Origin: an uncultured Collinsella sp.
GTDB lineage: Bacteria > Actinomycetota > Coriobacteriia > Coriobacteriales > Coriobacteriaceae
DNA: 10,788 bases
Reading direction: 5' to 3'
NCBI GenBank assembly: GCA_900759565.1
Contig: CAAEVV010000011.1
Coordinates: 1-10,788 of the forward strand
Position numbers and translations under genes: made by a program. The notes under the pieces were generated by a model, which saw nothing but the letters and a program-made list of their open reading frames with translations, searched no databases and had not been told where the DNA came from. Positions 1-6,979 of the stretch are shown here, one piece after another (position 1 is the stretch's first letter; each line of letters starts with the position of its first letter).

Positions 1-86
1 CAAAGGATCCTGATAAAGATATTCAGCTTTATATTGACAGCCCGGGCGGCTCGATTACTGCATGCGCAAGACGGAAAGCACATTAA
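1..86 (+). pseudogene. clpP: ClpP-like protease fragment, truncated after PGGS
   Basis: The frame starting at base 3 reads KDPDKDIQLYIDSPGGSITA, which closely matches the conserved ClpP segment around the oxyanion-hole glycines (consensus DPDKDI-LYINSPGG-VTAG). Similarity stops after ITA: the next residues are CARRKAH, then TAA at 84-86. An intact ClpP would continue for roughly 120 more residues carrying the catalytic Ser, His and Asp, and none of these occur downstream in any frame. The 5' end lies outside the window, so the length of the upstream part is unknown. The stop codon sits inside a terminator hairpin, which suggests that the clpP start was joined to the tail of unrelated sequence by deletion, recombination or an assembly join. 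As seen, it cannot encode an active peptidase. The ClpP homology is fairly secure; the cause of the break is not. Confidence 0.7.
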
Positions 87-98
87 GTGCTTTCCTTT
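73..98 (+). terminator. Intrinsic terminator after the ClpP-like fragment
   Basis: A perfect 9-bp stem (GGAAAGCAC at 73-81, GTGCTTTCC at 87-95) encloses a 5-nt loop and is followed by TTT. The TAA stop of the fragment lies in the loop. The U-tract is short, so efficiency is uncertain. Confidence 0.65.
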
Positions 99-219
99 GC
101 GTGCGGAACTCGCGATAAACTTAATTACGCGCCGCTCCCCGCCCACGCCGGGCAAACATCGTTGGACTTATCACTGACATGAAATAGGCGCTTGTATATC
201 GTCCGCTAGCTTGGCACGG

Positions 220-225
220 TACAAT
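220..225 (+). promoter_or_regulatory. Putative -10 box (TACAAT) of the RNA methyltransferase gene
   Basis: TACAAT lies 39 bp before the start codon and matches the sigma70 -10 consensus at five of six positions. No convincing -35 box exists at 16-18 bp spacing; TTGTAT at 192-197 is 22 bp away. The rest of the 87-264 interval shows no gene or stable structure. Confidence 0.35.
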
Positions 226-264
226 GCTTTCAGATTTCAATTTGTAAATTAGTGGGGTTAATTC

Positions 265-1713
265 ATGGCAGAATCTCGTGCGGAGCGTAAGGCTCGTCGT
301 GCTTTGATCGAGGCGGCTGAGGGGTCAGAGGAGAAAAAATCTTCTAAGAAATCCAAGTCGCCTCAGGACGCGAAGGGTAAGTCGGCCAAGGGGAAGGCTA
401 AGGCCAAGCACCCCAGCTCTCGTCGGAGCGAGGATAAGGCATCTCAAACTCGTTCCAAGCGTTCGAATAAAGATTCGGTTTCGTCTGCGCGTAAGGCTGT
501 GGACCCCAAGTCTCCCTGTTCGATCATGAAAGCTTGCGGTGGGTGCACGGCGATCAATCGTCCTTATAAAAAGCAGCTCGCCGCCAAGCAGGCTGCTATG
601 GAGGAGCTTTTTGCCTCGCTTTGCGAGCGTGAGGGCATTGCTGTCGATCCTATTCGTGGTATGGGTGTCACCTTGGGCGACCCGGGCAAGTATCCTGCGC
701 CGCGTGGTTTTCGTCATAAGGCTGCCACCCCCTTTGCTCCCGGCAAGGAGGGCGCTGTCCGCTGCGGCTTTTTTGAGCGCGGCACGCACAAGATCGTCGC
801 CGTTCCCGAGTGCCCCGTCGAGGCTCCCGGTGCGCGCCAGATCCTTAACGGCATCGCGCGTGAAGCTGAGCGCCTGCACATTCCCGCCTTTAGCGAGGAC
901 AAGCATCTGGGCTTGCTCCGCTATGCCGTCGTCCGCTGCGGTTGGCGTACCGACCAGGTCATGGTTACGCTCGTGACCGCCCAGCGCGACCTACCGCATG
1001 CGCAGGAGTTCTTTGAGGCCGTCGCCGCACTCGATTCGCATATCGTCACCGTTGCCCAAAATATCAATGGACGTCCCGGTAACGCCATCTTGGGTGAGGA
1101 GACTCGTATCGTCTATGGCGCCGAATGCATGCGCGACCAGCTGCTCGGCTGCGAATTCGACATCTCCCCCACCGCGTTTTATCAGACCAACCCGCAACAG
1201 ACCGAGCTGCTCTATCAGCTCGCTATCGACGGCATGGATTTGCACCAGGGCGATGTGCTCATGGATGCCTACTGTGGCAGCGGTACCATCGGTCTTTGCG
1301 CAGCTAAAGATGCCCAGAACAAGGGTATCGGCATCATGCTGCTCGGCGTAGAGCGCAACCCGGCGGGCATTGCCGATGCACGTCGCAATGCCGAGCTCAA
1401 CGGCCTCACCCGCAGCGCTTGGTTTATGGCTGACGATGCCACCGACTACATCCTAGATGCCGCCGACAACAACGAGCGGGTCGATGTCCTTTCCATCGAT
1501 CCGCCGCGCGCCGGCTCCACGCCCGAGTTCCTCGAAGCTGCCTGCGCGCTTAAGCCGCGCCGCATCACCTATATCAGCTGCAACCCCGTAACTCAAGAGC
1601 GCGACCTGCATCAGCTCCTCGACGGAGGCTATTGCCTGCTCAAGATCACGCCCGTCGACATGTTCCCTCACACCGACCACACCGAAACCGTAGCGGTCCT
1701 CGAACGCCGCTAA
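265..1713 (+). CDS. rlmD: 23S rRNA (uracil-5-)-methyltransferase, RlmD/RumA type
   Basis: SAM-dependent enzyme that methylates C5 of a uridine in RNA, most likely 23S rRNA. Four cysteines fit the [4Fe-4S] set of RumA-type enzymes: Cys85, Cys91 and Cys94 (in ACGGC) and Cys183 (in PECP). The SAM-binding motif DAYCGSGTIGL is at 334-344, DPPR at 412-415, the catalytic Cys439 in ISCNP, and the C-terminal HTE with the probable general base Glu474 at 472-474. The usual N-terminal TRAM RNA-binding domain is not recognisable. Residues 1-80 are instead a low-complexity Lys/Arg/Ser/Ala region with 25 basic residues, probably disordered and RNA-binding. ATG 265 follows a GGGG Shine-Dalgarno-like run at 254-257. 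The family assignment is secure. The exact target (U1939, U747 or tRNA U54) cannot be read from sequence, so the symbol is the most likely name rather than a proven orthologue. Confidence 0.88.
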   Translation: MAESRAERKARRALIEAAEGSEEKKSSKKSKSPQDAKGKSAKGKAKAKHPSSRRSEDKASQTRSKRSNKDSVSSARKAVDPKSPCSIMKACGGCTAINRPYKKQLAAKQAAMEELFASLCEREGIAVDPIRGMGVTLGDPGKYPAPRGFRHKAATPFAPGKEGAVRCGFFERGTHKIVAVPECPVEAPGARQILNGIAREAERLHIPAFSEDKHLGLLRYAVVRCGWRTDQVMVTLVTAQRDLPHAQEFFEAVAALDSHIVTVAQNINGRPGNAILGEETRIVYGAECMRDQLLGCEFDISPTAFYQTNPQQTELLYQLAIDGMDLHQGDVLMDAYCGSGTIGLCAAKDAQNKGIGIMLLGVERNPAGIADARRNAELNGLTRSAWFMADDATDYILDAADNNERVDVLSIDPPRAGSTPEFLEAACALKPRRITYISCNPVTQERDLHQLLDGGYCLLKITPVDMFPHTDHTETVAVLERR

Positions 1714-1741
1714 CCGACCTCAGTAGATTTTTGGGACAAGA

Positions 1742-1771
1742 AAGGGGGCGACCCGCCTGGGCCGCCCCCTT
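1742..1771. terminator. Bidirectional terminator between the convergent methyltransferase and PHP genes
   Basis: AAGGGGGCG (1742-1750) pairs with CGCCCCCTT (1763-1771), extended by CCC/GGG around a GCCT loop after one mismatch. Flanking T-tracts are weak on both strands (TTCGCTT on plus, TTTCTT on minus), but the stem is strong and lies between two convergent stop codons. Confidence 0.7.
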
Positions 1772-1791
1772 CGCTTGGTTTATAAACTCCG

Positions 1792-2613
1792 CTACATCCC
1801 ATTGCGCAGATCGCACACGCCGGCTGCCGCCATCTCGCGCAGCAGCGTCTCGCGGTCGCGCGTCACGATCAAATCCAGCGGGAAGTGAATCTCGTCGAGC
1901 ATCTTGCGCGCGTGATCGAGCTTGCCAATGGCCATGCCAATGTGGGCATCGGTTGACACGCCAATGCCCACGCCCAGCTCGGCGCAGCGCTCGGCGATCT
2001 TGCGGCATACGGCCCAATGCTCAGTGTCGACACCGTGTTCAAGACTATGGTTGTTGATCTCGATAATCTTGTGCTTGGCCTTAGCCGCCAACAGCACCTC
2101 GTCGATATCGAACGGCACGCCCGAACGCCCCGTGTGACCCAGCATGAACACCTTGGGGTGCTCCAGGGCATTGATATACATCTCGGTCGTCTGGGCCAGC
2201 GTCGCGCCTTCAGCAATCTGCGGATTATGCACGCTCGCAACCAAATAATCCAAATTTCGCGTAACCAAATCGAACAGCGAATGCTGACGGCTGTACGAAT
2301 CGCCGGCAATATCGAGCGTGACAGGAGTGTCCTCGCCAAACAGGCTTCCGTCCAGCGAAACGATATCGGCCTCGGCACCACGCAGCACCAGCACGCCGCT
2401 CCAAATGCGCGGCCAGATATCCTGGTTGATAAAGAATTGGTAACTGCGCAGGTCATTGGGGCAAGCCGTAACCATAGAGCTCAGATGGTCGGCAGATCCG
2501 AGCACCTGCAGGCCACGCTCTGCCGCCCAGTACACATTCTCCTCAATGGTCGAATATGCATGCGCAGAGAATATCGTATGGGTATGAATGTCACAAGAAA
2601 GTAGGTAGGGCAT
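1792..2613 (-). CDS. PHP-domain metal-dependent phosphatase, YcdX-like
   Basis: A 273-residue PHP-superfamily hydrolase, cytosolic with no signal peptide. All nine metal ligands expected for a trinuclear PHP site can be placed: His10 and His12 (DIHTHT), His18, His43 (ADH), Glu81, His129 (SVHN), His160 (LGHTG), Asp222 and His224 (STDAH). This pattern is that of E. coli YcdX and related histidinol-phosphatase-like proteins; the long PolX or DnaE contexts are absent. The natural substrate of this subgroup is not established, so the function is limited to probable phosphoester hydrolysis. ATG 2613 has a good Shine-Dalgarno (AGGAGA, complement of 2618-2623), and an in-frame stop lies four codons upstream, which fixes the start. 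It follows the aminotransferase on the same strand by 165 bp but has its own promoter-like sequence, so it may be transcribed alone. Confidence 0.85.
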   Translation of the reverse strand: MPYLLSCDIHTHTIFSAHAYSTIEENVYWAAERGLQVLGSADHLSSMVTACPNDLRSYQFFINQDIWPRIWSGVLVLRGAEADIVSLDGSLFGEDTPVTLDIAGDSYSRQHSLFDLVTRNLDYLVASVHNPQIAEGATLAQTTEMYINALEHPKVFMLGHTGRSGVPFDIDEVLLAAKAKHKIIEINNHSLEHGVDTEHWAVCRKIAERCAELGVGIGVSTDAHIGMAIGKLDHARKMLDEIHFPLDLIVTRDRETLLREMAAAGVCDLRNGM

Positions 2614-2650
2614 CAGGTCTCCTTATCTGGCACGGCCGTCGCTTATATTC

Positions 2651-2680
2651 ATTGTACGCATAGCCTTCGATAGTCGTAAA
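2651..2680 (-). promoter_or_regulatory. Putative sigma70 promoter of the PHP gene
   Basis: On the minus strand, TTTACG (2675-2680) is followed after 18 bp by TACAAT (2651-2656). The expected transcript would start about 30 nt before ATG 2613, just upstream of its Shine-Dalgarno sequence. Confidence 0.5.
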
Positions 2681-2713
2681 ACCACTCCATCCCAAAGACA
2701 CAACGTCCATGAC

Positions 2714-2744
2714 AACGGGGTCCGGCTTAACACCAAACCCCGTT
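2714..2744 (-). repeat. Stem-loop downstream of the aminotransferase gene
   Basis: Arms AACGGGGT (2714-2721) and ACCCCGTT (2737-2744) enclose a 15-nt loop. It lies 35 bp beyond the aminotransferase stop but has no T-run after it on the minus strand. It could be a weak or factor-assisted terminator or a 3' stabilising hairpin. Confidence 0.35.
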
Positions 2745-2778
2745 TCACGTAAAACATTGTAGGCAGAGCGCTTTACTT

Positions 2779-3963
2779 TTAACGATATTCGTCCGCCAAC
2801 TGTTTCCAAGCGGGTAGCGAATTGATAATCGTTTCGTAACTCACGCAATAGCCCAGGCGGAACCAACCCGGCATACCAAAGCTGTCCGAGGGAACCGCAA
2901 GCAACTCATACTTCTTTGCACGCTCGCAAAACGCATTCGCATCGGGTTCCAGCGCCTTCACCCACAGGTAGAATGCACCATCCGGCTCAACATAGGTGTA
3001 GCCGTACTCCGCTAGTGCGTCGGTAAGCGCGGTGCGGTTGCGCGCATAGGCCTCGACATCGCTCGGCTCATCGATGCAATCGATGATTACGCGCTGGAAG
3101 AGTGCCGGTGCGCATACAAAACCTAGCGTACGGGCAGCACCCGCAACAGCCGGCATCAGACGGGCAGCCTGCGGATTGGTGTTGGGAACCAAGATCCACC
3201 CCACGCGCTCGCCCGGCAGCGACAGCGACTTGGAATACGAGTAGCACACGATGGTGTGCTCGTAGATCGAGGGCACCCAAGGCACCTCGGCACCGTACAC
3301 AATCTCGCGGTACGGCTCATCCGAGATGAGCATAATCGGATTCTCGGGATCGCGCTGAGCGTTGGCCTCGCGCAGAACATTGGCCAGTCGCGTCAGCGTG
3401 TCGCATGTATATACGGCACCGGTCGGATTGTTGGGAGAGTCAATGATGACGGCCGCCGTCTTATCGCTGATCGCCTTGAGCACGTTGTCCACGCTCAGCT
3501 GGAACGTATCTTCATCGGCGAGCGCCTCAACACACGTACAGCCGGCCTTCTCAATCCAAACGCGATACTCCGGAAAGTACGGGGCGATAACAATAACCTC
3601 GTCGCCCGGGTTCGTAACGGCGTTGAGCGTGCAGGTGAGCGAAGCCGCGGCACCCACCGTCATAAATACGTCTTTGCCCTCATAGCTCGTGCCAAAGCGG
3701 CGGTTGAGCGATTCGGCCACAGCGGCACGACATTGCGGCAGGCCCGGTGCGGGCGTGTAGCCGTGCAGCTGGTCGCTCGGCAGCTCCAGGGCCTTCTTAA
3801 TCGACTCAGCCACAGCAGCGGGCGCCGGAACGCTCGGATTGCCCAGCGAAAAATCGAATACGTTTTCCGCACCGATCTGCGCCTTGCGCTCAAGGCCATA
3901 GCTAAAAATCTCACGGATGATGGAGCTTTCCGCGCCGCGAGCATACATAGTTTCGTTGATCAT
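2779..3963 (-). CDS. PLP-dependent class I/II aminotransferase (aspartate aminotransferase-like)
   Basis: Fold-type I aminotransferase of 394 residues, transferring amino groups between an amino acid and a 2-oxo acid. Recognisable elements are the N-terminal FDFSLGNPSVPAP (36-48), the Tyr/Thr stretch HGYTPAPGLP (67-76), SPNNPTG (176-182, Asn179), SDEPY (214-218, cofactor Asp215), the PLP lysine Lys245 in YSYSKSLSLPGERVG, and Arg369 in FRLGY for the substrate carboxylate. Substrate cannot be deduced; aspartate or another amino acid is plausible. The longest open frame begins at 4062, but its first 33 codons come from the inverted repeat and promoter region. ATG 3963 has a Shine-Dalgarno (AGGGGAA, complement of 3967-3973) and begins MINETMYARG, so it was chosen. 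The ftsH terminator upstream makes this a separate transcription unit. Confidence 0.87.
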   Translation of the reverse strand: MINETMYARGAESSIIREIFSYGLERKAQIGAENVFDFSLGNPSVPAPAAVAESIKKALELPSDQLHGYTPAPGLPQCRAAVAESLNRRFGTSYEGKDVFMTVGAAASLTCTLNAVTNPGDEVIVIAPYFPEYRVWIEKAGCTCVEALADEDTFQLSVDNVLKAISDKTAAVIIDSPNNPTGAVYTCDTLTRLANVLREANAQRDPENPIMLISDEPYREIVYGAEVPWVPSIYEHTIVCYSYSKSLSLPGERVGWILVPNTNPQAARLMPAVAGAARTLGFVCAPALFQRVIIDCIDEPSDVEAYARNRTALTDALAEYGYTYVEPDGAFYLWVKALEPDANAFCERAKKYELLAVPSDSFGMPGWFRLGYCVSYETIINSLPAWKQLADEYR

Positions 3964-3987
3964 CTGTTCCCCTTTCGCATAGGCGCT

Positions 3988-3993
3988 ATTGTA
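3988..3993 (-). promoter_or_regulatory. Putative -10 box (TACAAT) of the aminotransferase gene
   Basis: TACAAT on the minus strand, about 25 bp before ATG 3963, in the context GCG-TACAAT that is also seen before the PHP gene. No good -35 box is present; the region just upstream leads into the inverted repeat at 4028-4079. Confidence 0.35.
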
Positions 3994-4027
3994 CGCTTTA
4001 GCCGAGCAAAGTGCCGCAGCAATGTTA

Positions 4028-4079
4028 ATTGGGGACAGACTTAAATGCGTGAAAACACTCATTTAAGTCTGTCCCCAAT
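4028..4079. repeat. Near-perfect 52-nt inverted repeat, REP/MITE-like hairpin
   Basis: Two 20-bp arms match perfectly: 4028-4047, beginning ATTGGGGACAGAC, and 4060-4079, ending GTCTGTCCCCAAT. The 12-nt centre folds further through GTG/CAC around an AAAA loop after one mismatch. It lies between the ftsH terminator and the aminotransferase promoter and looks inserted. The GGGGACAGAC core resembles ends I associate with REP-associated tyrosine (IS200-like Y1) transposases; this is from memory and unverified. No transposase is nearby, so it could be a non-autonomous copy. Confidence 0.7.
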
Positions 4080-4108
4080 CAACAGACGGCCCCATATCGG
4101 CCAAAAGG

Positions 4109-4142
4109 AAAAGCCTCCGCAGGTTTCCCCGCGGAGGCTTTT
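4109..4142 (-). terminator. Intrinsic terminator of ftsH
   Basis: A perfect 12-bp stem (AAAAGCCTCCGC / GCGGAGGCTTTT) with a 10-nt loop ends, on the minus strand, in TTTTCCTTTT. It begins 11 bp after the ftsH stop codon and closes the tilS-hpt-ftsH operon. Confidence 0.9.
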
Positions 4143-4152
4143 GCCACAAAGA

Positions 4153-6282
4153 CTATTTGTCGGTGTCGGCACCGACGACGGCATGGTCATCGTCAGCATC
4201 ATCGGATGCGGCTTCGGCATCCTCCTGCATGGCCGCCTGCGCAAAGGCCGCGGCATCAGCCGCCAGCTCCTCCTCGCTCATGCGAGGCACGCGCTTCTTG
4301 GTCGGCATGCCGGCCGCCTTGGCATTGCGCTCCTCCTTGGCCGCCAGGATATCGCCCTCGCGCTCAAGGTAGGCGTCCCACTCGTTATCGAGCAGGGCAT
4401 TCACGGCATCGCCCTCGACAGTCTCGCGCTCAAGCAGCACCTTCGCCATCAGATCGAGCTGATCGCGACGGGCATCCAAGATCTCGACAGCACGACGATG
4501 GGCCTCGCGCATGATGCGCTGAACCTCGATATCAATGCGGCGCGCCGTCTCCTCGGAGTAATCCTGGTGATCGGCGTAATCGCGACCAAGGAACACCTGA
4601 TGTTGCGCCTCGCCAAACACTTGCGTGCCCAGCTCCTCGCTCATGCCCAGGCGCGTGACCATCTCGCGCGCCATCTTGGTTGCGCGCTCCAGATCGTTGC
4701 TCGCGCCCGACGTAATATCATCGCACATGAGCTCCTCGGCAACGCGACCGCCCAAGAACACGGCAAGCTCGTCGAGCATCTCGTTCTTGGTCTTGAGGAA
4801 GTGGTCCTCCTGCGGAAGCTGCAGCGTGTAGCCCAGCGCCTGGCCGCGGCTGACGATCGAGATCTTGTGGACCGGATCGGAGTGCTCCAGGATGTGGCCC
4901 ACCAGGGCGTGACCGCTCTCGTGGTAGGCAATCGTGGTGCGCTCGGCCTCGGTCATCACGCGACCCTTGCGCTGCGGTCCGGCAATCACGCGCTCCATCG
5001 ATTCCTCGACCTCGTCCATCGAGATCACGGAACGATGACGGCGAGCGGCCAGCAGCGCAGACTCGTTGAGCAGGTTCGCTAAATCGGCACCAGTAAAGCC
5101 AACGGTCATCTGGGCGAGCTTCTCAAACTTAACGTCCTCGTCCATCGGCTTGTTCTCGGCATGCACGCGCAAAATCTGCTCGCGGCCCTTCACGTCCGGA
5201 CGGTCGACCGTAACCTGGCGGTCAAAACGGCCGGGACGCAGCAGCGCCGGATCCAGAATGTCGGGGCGGTTGGTGGCGGCGATCAGGATGACCGACTCGC
5301 TCTCCTCAAAACCGTCCATCTCGACCAGCAGCTGGTTGAGCGTCTGCTCGCGCTCGTCGTGGCCGCCGCCCAAGCCGGCTCCGCGCTGACGTCCCACGGC
5401 ATCGATCTCATCGATGAAGATGATCGACGGGGCCTGGGACTTGGCCTCCTTAAAGAGGTCACGCACACGGCTGGCGCCGACACCTACGAACATCTCGACA
5501 AAGTCGGAACCCGAGATGCTAAAGAACGGCACGCCCGCCTCGCCGGCAACGGCCTTGGCCAGCAGCGTTTTACCGGTGCCCGGAGGGCCAACCAGCAACA
5601 CGCCACGCGGGATCTTGGCGCCCAGCTTGCGATAGCGATCCGGATCGCTCAAAAAGTCACGGATCTCCTCGAGCTCCTCGACTGCCTCGTCCACGCCGGC
5701 AACGTCTTCAAACTTGACCTTGGGGCGTGTGGCCTCGTTGGTCTTGGCGTTGGTCTTGCCAAACTGCATGTTCCTGTTGTTGGCGCCCATCATCTGGCGC
5801 ATAAAGTAGAACATGATGGCGATAAGGGCGATCGTCGGAAGCACACTCATCGCCAAGTCGCCCCAAAAATCGGGATCGTTGGTGTTGACGATGTACTTGG
5901 TATCGGGGTGCTCCGCCATGAGCTCGGCAAGCGAATCGGAGCCGACATAGGTCGAGGAGAAGCTCTTGAGCTCGCTCGTATCGCCCTTGTCCTTCTTCGT
6001 CTTCCAGTAATGACCCGTCACGCTTCCGTCTTGAACCGTATAGGTCAGATCTTCGACGCGATCCTGCTTGATGGCGCTCACCATCTCGCTCGTCGCGAGC
6101 TTAACGGTATTGCTGGAATTGGCAAAGCCGGAGCCCATGTTAAAGAAGGCGTAGCCCAGAAGCGCGCAAGCCAAAATAAAATACAGCCAGCCCGTACGCG
6201 TGGGCTTCTTGCCTCCGGGCATCCCCGGGATCTTAGGCTCCCGGGGAGTCTGGGAATTGTTATCGTTATGGTCGTCGGGCAT
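4153..6282 (-). CDS. ftsH: ATP-dependent zinc metalloprotease FtsH
   Basis: Membrane-anchored AAA+ protease, normally a hexamer, degrading misfolded membrane proteins and short-lived regulators. A Pro-rich cytosolic start (1-29) is followed by TM1 (about 31-50), an extracytoplasmic domain (51-142) and TM2 (about 143-162). The AAA module has Walker A GPPGTGKT (232-239), pore loop FVGVGA (265-270), Walker B IIFIDE (287-292) and the second region of homology with Arg349 and Arg352. The protease domain has HESGH (454-458) with Glu455 catalytic, and Asp530 as the probable third zinc ligand. At 709 residues it is somewhat longer than the usual 610-650 because of an Ala/Asp/Glu-rich acidic tail (about 665-709). 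ATG 6282 lies one base after the hpt stop. The GGAGG at 6295-6299 inside hpt is 12 nt away, longer than usual, so translational coupling to hpt is likely. Confidence 0.97.
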   Translation of the reverse strand: MPDDHNDNNSQTPREPKIPGMPGGKKPTRTGWLYFILACALLGYAFFNMGSGFANSSNTVKLATSEMVSAIKQDRVEDLTYTVQDGSVTGHYWKTKKDKGDTSELKSFSSTYVGSDSLAELMAEHPDTKYIVNTNDPDFWGDLAMSVLPTIALIAIMFYFMRQMMGANNRNMQFGKTNAKTNEATRPKVKFEDVAGVDEAVEELEEIRDFLSDPDRYRKLGAKIPRGVLLVGPPGTGKTLLAKAVAGEAGVPFFSISGSDFVEMFVGVGASRVRDLFKEAKSQAPSIIFIDEIDAVGRQRGAGLGGGHDEREQTLNQLLVEMDGFEESESVILIAATNRPDILDPALLRPGRFDRQVTVDRPDVKGREQILRVHAENKPMDEDVKFEKLAQMTVGFTGADLANLLNESALLAARRHRSVISMDEVEESMERVIAGPQRKGRVMTEAERTTIAYHESGHALVGHILEHSDPVHKISIVSRGQALGYTLQLPQEDHFLKTKNEMLDELAVFLGGRVAEELMCDDITSGASNDLERATKMAREMVTRLGMSEELGTQVFGEAQHQVFLGRDYADHQDYSEETARRIDIEVQRIMREAHRRAVEILDARRDQLDLMAKVLLERETVEGDAVNALLDNEWDAYLEREGDILAAKEERNAKAAGMPTKKRVPRMSEEELAADAAAFAQAAMQEDAEAASDDADDDHAVVGADTDK

Positions 6283-6283
6283 C

Positions 6284-6832
6284 TTACGAATAAACCTCCG
6301 GTTTCAAAATGCCCAGATACGGAAGGTTACGATAGCGCTCGGCATAGTCGAGGCCGTAGCCCACCACAAAGGCATCGGGGCAATGGGTTCCAACATACTT
6401 GGGCGTGATGGCCGAGGTGCGGTCCTCAACGTCCTTCCACAGGAAGGCGGCGACCTCCAGCGAAGCGGGCTTGCGGCTCTCGAGGTTCTTCATCAGGTAC
6501 TTGAGGGTCAGGCCCGAGTCCAGAATGTCCTCGACGATCAGCACGTCGCGACCACGGATGTCGATATCCAGATCCTTAATGATACGCACGATGCCCGAAG
6601 ACTTCACACCGTCGCCATAGCTCGAAACAGCCATGAAATCGATGTTGGTCGGCAGCTCGATCTTGCGCATCAGGTCGCCCATAAAGACAACGGCACCGCG
6701 CAGAACCGCGATCAGCACCAGATCCTTACCCGCGTAGTCGCGAGTGATCTCCTCGCCCAGGCGAGAAACGATGCCGTCGATATCCTCCTGCGTAAACAGA
6801 ACCTTCTCGATATCCGGATGTTGAGAAGCCAT
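6284..6832 (-). CDS. hpt: Hypoxanthine (guanine) phosphoribosyltransferase
   Basis: Purine salvage enzyme converting hypoxanthine or guanine plus PRPP to IMP or GMP in the cytosol. The 182 residues match the family's usual length. Visible elements are the short loop LRGA (44-47), the flexible catalytic-loop region with SSYGDG (70-75), the PRPP-binding motif VLIVEDILDSGLTL (97-110) with Glu101 and Asp102, and the C-terminal purine-binding stretch FVVGYGLDYAERYRNLPYLG (155-174). ATG 6832 is preceded by a GAAAGGG Shine-Dalgarno. It is the middle gene of the tilS-hpt-ftsH operon, 147 bp after tilS and directly abutting ftsH. A promoter-like sequence in the 147-bp gap may allow expression of hpt-ftsH without tilS. 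Confidence 0.95.
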   Translation of the reverse strand: MASQHPDIEKVLFTQEDIDGIVSRLGEEITRDYAGKDLVLIAVLRGAVVFMGDLMRKIELPTNIDFMAVSSYGDGVKSSGIVRIIKDLDIDIRGRDVLIVEDILDSGLTLKYLMKNLESRKPASLEVAAFLWKDVEDRTSAITPKYVGTHCPDAFVVGYGLDYAERYRNLPYLGILKPEVYS

Positions 6833-6888
6833 GACAACCCTTTCTTGTGCTTATCGCCCACACACCGCCGTATGGACGCGAACTTCAC

Positions 6889-6918
6889 ATTCTAGCAGCG
6901 CACGGGATATATTTTCCA
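6889..6918 (-). promoter_or_regulatory. Putative internal promoter before hpt
   Basis: On the minus strand, TGGAAA (6913-6918) and TAGAAT (6889-6894) are 18 bp apart, giving a predicted transcript start about 50 nt upstream of hpt. The -35 match is modest. Confidence 0.35.
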
Positions 6919-6979
6919 GCCCATACGCCATCAGCGCGGGAATACCGTCAACGTCGCACAGAATAGCTGGCGTGGGACG

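Noticed and set aside
3256..4044. 262-codon plus-strand frame opposite the aminotransferase
   Set aside because: Antisense shadow of a gene with all family motifs on the other strand.
3964..4062. 33-codon N-terminal extension of the aminotransferase
   Set aside because: It translates the inverted repeat and promoter region; the family N-terminus and Shine-Dalgarno point to 3963. The palindrome also gives the same residues THLSLSPIN on the opposite strand.
4045..5082. 345-codon plus-strand frame starting in the inverted repeat
   Set aside because: Its start lies in the hairpin and its body is antisense to ftsH; no sign of selection as a protein.
5161..6408. 415-codon open frame on the plus strand opposite ftsH
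   Set aside because: It is the complement of a highly conserved FtsH coding sequence; the translation is His/Arg/Leu-rich without domains or a ribosome-binding site, a common effect of GC-rich codon use.
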